Under the pieces are notes generated by a model. That model was not told the origin of the DNA, ran no database searches, and saw only the letters and a program-made list of their open reading frames with translations. 5,652 nucleotides of DNA, from assembly GCA_902488785.1 (NCBI GenBank), contig CABTXJ010000051.1:1-5652 (forward strand). Direction: 5' to 3'. This document shows, piece after piece, positions 1-4,259 of the stretch. Source of the DNA: an uncultured Eubacteriales bacterium. GTDB taxonomy: Bacteria > Bacillota > Clostridia > TANB77 > CAG-508. Position 1 is the first letter of the stretch, and each line of letters begins with the position of its first letter. The translations under genes were made by a program, and so were the position numbers.

Positions 1-36
1 ATGAGCCCGACGAGCTGCCAACTGCTCTACCCCGCG
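1..36 (-). tRNA. Initiator tRNA-fMet (CAT anticodon), 5' half only, cut by window start
   Basis: Read on the minus strand from 36 down to 1, this is the 5' part of an initiator tRNA. It shows a 7-nt acceptor strand CGCGGGG (36-30), TA, a D stem GAGC/GCTC (27-24 and 15-12) around an AGTTGGCA loop, a TCGGG anticodon stem strand (10-6), then loop C, T and anticodon CAT at 3-1. Two family hallmarks point to the initiator rather than the elongator Met-tRNA: C as the first base (unpaired with position 72 in bacterial initiators) and the three consecutive G's at the base of the anticodon stem. The 3' half lies outside the window, so the matching CCC strand, T arm and CCA end cannot be checked. It stands out as a GC-rich island in AT-rich surroundings. 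Confidence 0.95.
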
Positions 37-46
37 ATGTATTTAT

Positions 47-75
47 ATTATAGTATATAATTAGATATTTGTCAA
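47..75 (-). promoter_or_regulatory. Full-consensus sigma-70/sigma-A promoter of the tRNA-fMet gene
   Basis: On the minus strand, TTGACA (75-70) and TATAAT (52-47) are both perfect hexamers with a 17-bp spacer. Transcription would begin near 40 (an A), leaving a leader of about four bases before the tRNA 5' end at 36, which RNase P would remove. The stretch between -10 and the start (ATAAAT) is AT-rich, without the GC-rich discriminator typical of stringently controlled enterobacterial stable-RNA promoters. Its position and perfection make it the clearest promoter in the window. Confidence 0.9.
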
Positions 76-183
76 ATATGGATTATACGTTTGTTATTTA
101 AAGAGGTAAATGTAATTAAAAAATAAAAATCACAAAGAAATTAGAAAAAAATAGAAATTATTAATGAAAATGTAATGTAAATA

Positions 184-192
184 TGATATAAA
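184..192 (+). promoter_or_regulatory. Candidate extended -10 promoter for the DnaJ-like gene
   Basis: TGA followed by TATAAA (five of six matches to TATAAT) forms an extended -10 element. A start near 199 would leave a leader of about 25 bases containing the AGGAG ribosome binding site at 211-215. No convincing -35 hexamer lies 16-18 bp upstream. In DNA this AT-rich chance matches are common, so this is only a candidate. No CIRCE-type heat-shock operator (TTAGCACTC inverted repeat) is visible between the divergent promoters. Confidence 0.4.
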
Positions 193-224
193 TGTTATAG
201 ATGTTTTATTAGGAGAAAATTGAA

Positions 225-1091
225 ATGGGTTTTAAAGATTATTATGAAATATTAGGAATTACAACTACTAAAGTAACTTATGAAGATATTAAAAATGCAT
301 ATAGAAATCAAGCAAAAAAATTTCATCCAGATATTAATACAGAAGATAATGATGAAAAAATAAAAGATATAAATGAAGCATATAAAATATTATCAGATGC
401 ACAAAAAAAGAAAAAATATGATAGGCTTTGGATTAGTTATGTAGGAAGAAATAAAAAAGAAAATAAAACTTATGATTACATGGAAAAAGATAAAACTTTT
501 AATGAAGAATTTTCTTCTATATTTTTTGGCAATGCTTTTTTTCAGAAAAAGTCACAAGATGAACAAGAAGATTTAAATGTTTATATAAATTTAAAGATAT
601 CTATAAAAGAAGCATATAATGGAACAGAAAAAACAATATTATATTCTGGAAAAGAAATACCAATAAAAATTCCAGAAAGAGTAGCAAATTATACACAAAT
701 AAGAATTAAACATTTAGGAAAAAGAGATAAATCAAAAATTAGAATGCCTGGAGATTTAATAATTACATTAGATATACAGGATAGTGAAAAATATACAATA
801 AAAGGTTTGGATATTGTAAAAAAATTATATGTTACACCAGCGCAAGTAGTACTTGGAGCAAAAATAGAAGAAGAAGTTTTTGATGAAAATTATTTATTAG
901 TTATACCTAAAAATATATCTAATTTTAAAAAGATAATTCTAAAGGGTAAAGGATTAAAGAAAAATAATACTCATAAGGGAAATTTAATATTTGAGGTTAT
1001 TATAAAAATTCCAGAAAATATAAGTGAAGAAGAAATAGAATTATATAAAAGAATTAAGGAATTAGAAAAATCTAAAGAAACTCAAGAATAA
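225..1091 (+). CDS. DnaJ-like co-chaperone, class B (J domain plus two C-terminal domains, no zinc finger)
   Basis: A 288-residue J-domain protein expected to act in the cytoplasm, stimulating the ATPase of a DnaK-type Hsp70 and delivering unfolded clients. Residues 4-67 form the J domain: DYYEILG at the start, the HPD tripeptide at 34-36 that contacts Hsp70, and NEAYKILSD followed by a KKKKYD version of the QKRAAYD motif. Residues 68-116 are a charged linker with a short Phe/Gly patch (FFGNAFF at 100-106) rather than a long Gly/Phe-rich region. Residues 117-185 and 192-262 match the two beta-rich DnaJ C-terminal domains (LKISIKEAYNG; LGAKIEEEV; ILKGKGL; KGNLIFEVIIKIP), followed by a charged helix. 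There is no cysteine in the protein, so the CxxCxGxG zinc finger of true DnaJ is absent, making it CbpA-like in architecture. AGGAG at 211-215, nine bases upstream, supports the ATG. It stands alone, without dnaK, grpE or hrcA beside it, and is probably monocistronic. Family assignment is secure; the specific clients are unknown. Confidence 0.9.
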   Translation: MGFKDYYEILGITTTKVTYEDIKNAYRNQAKKFHPDINTEDNDEKIKDINEAYKILSDAQKKKKYDRLWISYVGRNKKENKTYDYMEKDKTFNEEFSSIFFGNAFFQKKSQDEQEDLNVYINLKISIKEAYNGTEKTILYSGKEIPIKIPERVANYTQIRIKHLGKRDKSKIRMPGDLIITLDIQDSEKYTIKGLDIVKKLYVTPAQVVLGAKIEEEVFDENYLLVIPKNISNFKKIILKGKGLKKNNTHKGNLIFEVIIKIPENISEEEIELYKRIKELEKSKETQE

Positions 1092-1121
1092 TAAAAAGAA
1101 ATACATTATACATTTATAGAT

Positions 1122-1157
1122 AATAATTATTATGGTAAGCCATGATAATTATTTTTT
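1122..1157 (+). terminator. Rho-independent terminator after the DnaJ-like gene
   Basis: A 14-bp stem (1122-1135 with 1140-1153, one G-T wobble at 1131/1144) closes a TAAG tetraloop and is followed by a six-T run at 1152-1157. The stem is AT-rich but topped by GG/CC at the loop. It begins 30 bases after the stop codon and separates this gene from the dtd unit. Confidence 0.9.
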
Positions 1158-1195
1158 ATAAATAAATTGTTTGAATTGATTTATTAATATATAAA

Positions 1196-1224
1196 TATAC
1201 AATTAATTAAAAAAATAGTATAAT
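1196..1224 (+). promoter_or_regulatory. Promoter of the dtd-trmL(-prfA) unit
   Basis: TATACA (1196-1201, four of six matches to TTGACA), a 17-bp spacer and a perfect TATAAT (1219-1224), preceded by an A/T-rich stretch that could act as an UP element. Transcription would start near 1231, giving a leader of about 70 bases before the dtd ATG. It lies downstream of the preceding gene's terminator, as expected for a new unit. Confidence 0.6.
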
Positions 1225-1264
1225 GGTCATAGACATAATAGCAAATTAGTTAAGTTAGAAATCA

Positions 1265-1278
1265 TAAAAAATTTTTTA
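1265..1278. repeat. Perfect A6T6 palindrome in the dtd leader
   Basis: TAAAAAATTTTTTA is a 14-bp perfect palindrome lying 22 bases before the dtd start codon, inside the predicted 5' leader. Phased A-tracts of this kind are rigid or bent. As RNA it could form only a weak, loopless A-U helix, so it is not a credible terminator. It may simply reflect the base composition. Confidence 0.5.
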
Positions 1279-1300
1279 AGCAAAAAATAGAAAGGTTAAC

Positions 1301-1741
1301 ATGAGATTTTTAGTTCAAAGAGTAAGCAAAGCAAAAGTAGTAGTAGATAATGAAATAGTAGGTAAGATTGAAAAAGGATTTATGACTTTAATAGGAATTA
1401 AACAAGGTGATACAAAAAATGAAGCTGATAAGTTAATAAAAAAGATGTTAAAATTAAGAATATTTGAAGATGAAAATGGAAAAATGAATTTAAACATAAA
1501 ACAAGTTGATGGAAAAATACTTGCAGTATCACAATTTACATTATATGGAGATACAAAAAAAGGTAATAGACCTTCTTTTATAAATGCAGCAAAACCAGAA
1601 GAAGCAGAAAAGCTATATGAATATATTGTAAATGAGCTTTCAAAAGAAATTAATGTAGAAAAAGGAGTATTTGGAGCACATATGGATGTAGATTTTGTAA
1701 ATGATGGACCTGTTACTATACTTTTAGAGGAGGAAAATTAA
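1301..1741 (+). CDS. dtd: D-aminoacyl-tRNA deacylase (DTD)
   Basis: This 146-residue protein is full length for the family. DTD hydrolyses D-amino acids (and glycine mischarged on tRNA-Ala) from tRNA, acting as a chirality proofreader in the cytoplasm; the active enzyme is a homodimer. The N-terminus MRFLVQRVSKAKVVV is typical. The SQFTL signature sits at 77-81, followed by GDTKKGNRPSF. The C-terminal FGAHMDVDFVNDGPVTI carries the Gly-cisPro pair at 136-137 that rejects L-amino acids by blocking the pocket. No key residue appears to be missing. The start has a modest GAAAGG site at 1290-1295, six bases upstream. It is the first gene of the unit, and its last codons contain the ribosome binding site of trmL; the stop TAA shares its final A with the trmL ATG. 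Confidence 0.97.
   Translation: MRFLVQRVSKAKVVVDNEIVGKIEKGFMTLIGIKQGDTKNEADKLIKKMLKLRIFEDENGKMNLNIKQVDGKILAVSQFTLYGDTKKGNRPSFINAAKPEEAEKLYEYIVNELSKEINVEKGVFGAHMDVDFVNDGPVTILLEEEN
1728..1733 (+). promoter_or_regulatory. AGGAGG ribosome binding site for trmL, inside the end of dtd
   Basis: A full-consensus AGGAGG, seven bases before the trmL ATG, is embedded in the terminal Leu-Glu-Glu-Glu-Asn codons of dtd. With the TAATG stop-start overlap it fixes the trmL start and implies translational coupling of the two genes. Confidence 0.9.
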
Positions 1742-2241
1742 TGATACATATAGTTATGGTAGAACCAGAAATACCATCTAATACTGGAAATGTAGCAAGA
1801 ACTGCAGCAGTTACAGGTTCAAAACTTCATTTAGTTAAGCCACTTGGATTTTCTTTAGATGATAAATACTTGAAAAGAGCAGGTCTTGATTACTGGGATA
1901 AATTAGATATAGAAATACATGAAAATTTTAATGATTATTTAGACAAATATGGATTAGATAACACATACTTATCAACATCAAAAGGCAAAAATGTGTATAG
2001 TAAAATAGATTATAAGAGTATAAATGATAAAAATGAAGATATTTTTATACTTTTTGGAAAAGAAACAAAAGGATTACCTGAGGAATTTTTAAAAAAGAAT
2101 ATAGAAAAAACAATAAGAATACCTATGAAAAAAACATTAAGGTGTTTAAATCTTTCAAATAGTGTAAATATTGTTATATATGAAATACTTAGACAATTGG
2201 ATTTTTTAGATTTTGAAAAAATAAGCGCTAAGTTGGATTAA
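1741..2241 (+). CDS. trmL: tRNA (cytidine(34)/uridine(34)-2'-O)-methyltransferase TrmL (YibK family)
   Basis: A 166-residue SPOUT-class RNA methyltransferase, close to the size of E. coli YibK. In E. coli the family uses S-adenosylmethionine to methylate the 2'-OH of wobble base 34 in tRNA-Leu isoacceptors, working as a homodimer. The three SPOUT motifs are clear: EPEIPSNTGNVART at 8-21, FGKETKGLPEEF at 105-116 and IRIPM...RCLNLSNSVNIVIYE at 125-148. The last two form the trefoil-knot cofactor site. The conserved KPLGFSLDDKYLKRAGLDYW block at 33-52 is also present. There is no extra RNA-binding domain, which fits TrmL rather than TrmH or RlmB. It overlaps dtd by one base and is likely translated in step with it. 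The exact tRNA substrate here is inferred from the family. Confidence 0.94.
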   Translation: MIHIVMVEPEIPSNTGNVARTAAVTGSKLHLVKPLGFSLDDKYLKRAGLDYWDKLDIEIHENFNDYLDKYGLDNTYLSTSKGKNVYSKIDYKSINDKNEDIFILFGKETKGLPEEFLKKNIEKTIRIPMKKTLRCLNLSNSVNIVIYEILRQLDFLDFEKISAKLD

Positions 2242-2270
2242 TTGCAAGAAAAGCAATAAAGTGTTAAAAT
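2242..2270 (+). promoter_or_regulatory. Candidate internal promoter for prfA
   Basis: In the 51-base gap between trmL and prfA, TTGCAA (2242-2247, four of six) and TAAAAT (2265-2270, five of six) are 17 bp apart, and TGT directly before the -10 forms an extended -10. A start near 2277 would leave a leader of about 16 bases with the GAGG site at 2284-2287. There is no terminator between trmL and prfA, so this would add to read-through rather than replace it. A short ATTGC/GCAAT inverted repeat (2241-2257) overlaps the -35 but has no T-run. Confidence 0.4.
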
Positions 2271-2292
2271 AATAAGGAAATAAGAGGAAAAT

Positions 2293-3345
2293 ATGTTTGA
2301 AAAATTACAAGAAATAGAAAATAAATATGAAGAATTAAATAAGAAATTAACAGATCCAGAAGTAATATCAAATGGACATGAATATGGAAAAATAGCAAAA
2401 GAGCAAAGCGATTTATCTGGCATAGTTACAAAATTCAGGGAATATAAAAAATATAAAAAACAATTAGAAGATTCAGAAGAATTATTAAAAGATCCAGAAA
2501 TGAAAGAACTTGCAAAAATGGAATATGAAGAAGCAAAAGAACTTATGCCTAAAATAGAAGAAGAATTAAAAGTGCTTCTTATACCTAAAGATCCAAATGA
2601 TGAAAAAAATGTTATATGTGAAATTAGATCAGGAGCAGGTGGAGAAGAAGCTGCACTTTTTGCAGGTACATTATTTAGAATGTATTCAATGTATGTAGAA
2701 AGAAAAGGCTGGAAATTAGAAATTATAAATGAAAATGCAACAGAACTAGGCGGATATAAAGAAATAACATTTATGGTAATAGGAAAAGGAGCATATAGCA
2801 AACTAAAATATGAATCAGGAACACACAGAGTACAAAGAGTACCAGATACAGAAAGTAGTGGTAGAATACATACATCAGCAGCAACTGTAGCTGTGCTTCC
2901 TGAAGCAGAAGAAGTTGAAATTGAATTAAACTTAAATGATGTAAAAGTAGATGTATTTAGAGCATCAGGAGCAGGAGGACAACACGTAAATAAAACATCA
3001 TCTGCTGTAAGATTAACACATGAACCTACTGGAATAGTAGTTGAATGTCAAAATGAAAGATCACAAATACAAAATAAAGAATTTGCATTCAAAATACTTA
3101 AAACTAAATTATATGAATTAGAAAATGAAAAGAAACAAAAAGAGATTTCAGATAATAGAAAAGTGCAAGTTGGAACAGGTGACAGAAGTGAAAAGATAAG
3201 AACATATAATTACCCACAAAGTAGAATAACAGATCATAGAATAGGACTTACAATATATCAATTTGAAAATTTCTTAGATGGTGATTTAGACGAAATGATA
3301 AATCAACTAGCAGCTGCAGATACAGCAGCTAAACTTGCAGAGTAA
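2293..3345 (+). CDS. prfA: Peptide chain release factor 1 (RF1)
   Basis: A 350-residue class I release factor that recognises UAA and UAG in the ribosomal A site and triggers hydrolysis of the finished peptide. The N-terminal helical domain (about 1-95) is followed by the conserved EIRSGAGGEEA block at 110-120. The stop-codon-reading tripeptide is PDT at 184-186 (in HRVQRVPDTESSGRIHTSAA), the P-x-T form of RF1 and not the SPF of RF2. The catalytic GGQ is at 228-230 within RASGAGGQHVNKTSSAVRL; Gln230 is the residue methylated by PrmC in other bacteria. The C-terminal part has the usual TYNYPQSRITDHRIG at 304-318. The length is normal and nothing is disrupted. GAGG at 2284-2287 sits five bases before the ATG. 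prmC, often next to prfA, is neither directly upstream nor directly downstream here. A terminator follows 37 bases after the stop. Confidence 0.97.
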   Translation: MFEKLQEIENKYEELNKKLTDPEVISNGHEYGKIAKEQSDLSGIVTKFREYKKYKKQLEDSEELLKDPEMKELAKMEYEEAKELMPKIEEELKVLLIPKDPNDEKNVICEIRSGAGGEEAALFAGTLFRMYSMYVERKGWKLEIINENATELGGYKEITFMVIGKGAYSKLKYESGTHRVQRVPDTESSGRIHTSAATVAVLPEAEEVEIELNLNDVKVDVFRASGAGGQHVNKTSSAVRLTHEPTGIVVECQNERSQIQNKEFAFKILKTKLYELENEKKQKEISDNRKVQVGTGDRSEKIRTYNYPQSRITDHRIGLTIYQFENFLDGDLDEMINQLAAADTAAKLAE

Positions 3346-3382
3346 AATATGTAATTAACAAGTATTAAAATCTATATAAAAT

Positions 3383-3409
3383 AGGAGCATTAAAAGGTGC
3401 TTCTTTTTT
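3383..3409 (+). terminator. Rho-independent terminator after prfA
   Basis: An 8-bp stem (3383-3390 with 3397-3404, including two G-T wobbles) encloses a six-base A-rich loop and runs directly into TTTTTT at 3404-3409. It ends the dtd-trmL-prfA unit and isolates it from the ABC transporter genes. Confidence 0.85.
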
Positions 3410-3471
3410 AATGTATATAATAAAAGAGACTTAAAATATATAAAAATATAATATAATAAATGGTATAGCTA

Positions 3472-3499
3472 TTGTAAAATAAGGTAAATGTGATAAAAT
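3472..3499 (+). promoter_or_regulatory. Candidate promoter of the ABC transporter unit
   Basis: TTGTAA (3472-3477, four of six), a 16-bp spacer, and TGA-TAAAAT (extended -10, hexamer 3494-3499, five of six). A start near 3506 leaves a leader of about 50 bases. A second TATAAT at 3505-3510 and several AT-rich alternatives near 3446-3456 lack a fitting -35, so the exact promoter is uncertain. I see no convincing operator: the ATAGCTAT palindrome just upstream (3464-3471) is only 8 bp. Confidence 0.45.
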
Positions 3500-3554
3500 A
3501 AAAGTATAATTATGTAAATTAATAGGACAAACAATCTCTAAAAAGGAGGGCTTT

Positions 3555-4256
3555 ATGTCATATATAGAAGTAAAAAATGTATATAAAAGATACAAAATGG
3601 GTGATAATATAATTGAAGCAAATAGCGGAGTAAGCTTTAATATTGAAAAAGGTGAACTTGCAATTATATTAGGTTCATCAGGAGCAGGTAAATCTACAAT
3701 ACTAAATATACTAGGTGGAATGGATACAATAGATGAAGGAACAGTAATAATTGATGGTAAAGTTATATCAGATTATAATCAAAAACAACTTACAACATAT
3801 AGAAGAAATGATGTAGGCTTTGTATTCCAATTCTATAATTTAATGTCAAATTTAACTGCAAAAGAAAATGTAGAACTTGCATCAGACATTGTAGCAGATG
3901 CAAAAGATCCATTAAAAGTATTAGAAGATGTAAAGTTAAGTGATAGAATAAATAATTTTCCGTCACAACTCTCTGGTGGAGAACAACAAAGAGTATCTAT
4001 TGCAAGAGCAGTGGCTAAAAACCCTAAAATATTACTATGTGACGAACCAACAGGTGCTTTAGACTACATGACAGGTAAAAAAGTATTAAAAATATTACAA
4101 GATATGTGTAAAAAACAGGATGTTACAGTAATAATAGTTACGCACAACAGTGCAATTACTCCAATTGCTGATAAAGTAATAAAACTTCATGATGGAAAAG
4201 TTTCAGAAATTAAAATCAATGAAAAAACTAAAAATATTGAAGAACTGGAGTGGTAG
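3555..4256 (+). CDS. ABC transporter ATP-binding protein, MacB/LolD/BceA type
   Basis: A complete 233-residue nucleotide-binding subunit that would hydrolyse ATP on the cytoplasmic face to drive the permease encoded next. All catalytic motifs are intact: Walker A GSSGAGKST at 40-48, Q-loop Gln92 in FVFQFYNLMSNLTAKENV, signature LSGGEQQRVSIARA at 139-152, Walker B ILLCDEPTGALD at 159-170 with catalytic Glu164, and the switch His197 in IIVTHN. The FYNLM...LTAKENV Q-loop region and the DEPTGALD D-loop are typical of the group that pairs with FtsX-fold permeases (MacB, LolCDE, BceAB, FtsE), which work as mechanotransmitters or extrude peptides and lipoproteins instead of importing nutrients. A strong AAGGAGGG at 3543-3550 supports the ATG. 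The stop TAG is three bases before the permease ATG, so the two form an operon. Substrate unknown; no two-component system or regulator is in view. Confidence 0.93.
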   Translation: MSYIEVKNVYKRYKMGDNIIEANSGVSFNIEKGELAIILGSSGAGKSTILNILGGMDTIDEGTVIIDGKVISDYNQKQLTTYRRNDVGFVFQFYNLMSNLTAKENVELASDIVADAKDPLKVLEDVKLSDRINNFPSQLSGGEQQRVSIARAVAKNPKILLCDEPTGALDYMTGKKVLKILQDMCKKQDVTVIIVTHNSAITPIADKVIKLHDGKVSEIKINEKTKNIEELEW

Positions 4257-4259
4257 CCT

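Noticed and set aside
314..320. Run of seven A's before the HPD codons of the DnaJ-like gene as a programmed slippage site
   Set aside because: The reading frame continues correctly through the J domain, similar A-runs occur throughout this AT-rich DNA, and no alternative-frame product of interest follows.
1315..1497. 60-codon minus-strand frame inside dtd
   Set aside because: Antisense to a fully conserved gene, with no recognisable domain or promoter.
2241..2257. Inverted repeat ATTGC/GCAAT just after trmL as a terminator
   Set aside because: The stem is only 5 bp, the loop 7 bases, and no T-run follows; it more likely overlaps a prfA promoter element.
2238..2801. Long open frame on the minus strand opposite prfA (187 codons)
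   Set aside because: It is antisense to the strongly conserved N-terminal half of prfA, is rich in Ser/Phe/Ile as expected from reversed Glu/Lys codons, and matches no family I know.
3464..3471. ATAGCTAT palindrome upstream of the ABC transporter unit as an operator
   Set aside because: Only 8 bp are symmetric and the flanks do not extend the symmetry; this is expected by chance in such DNA.
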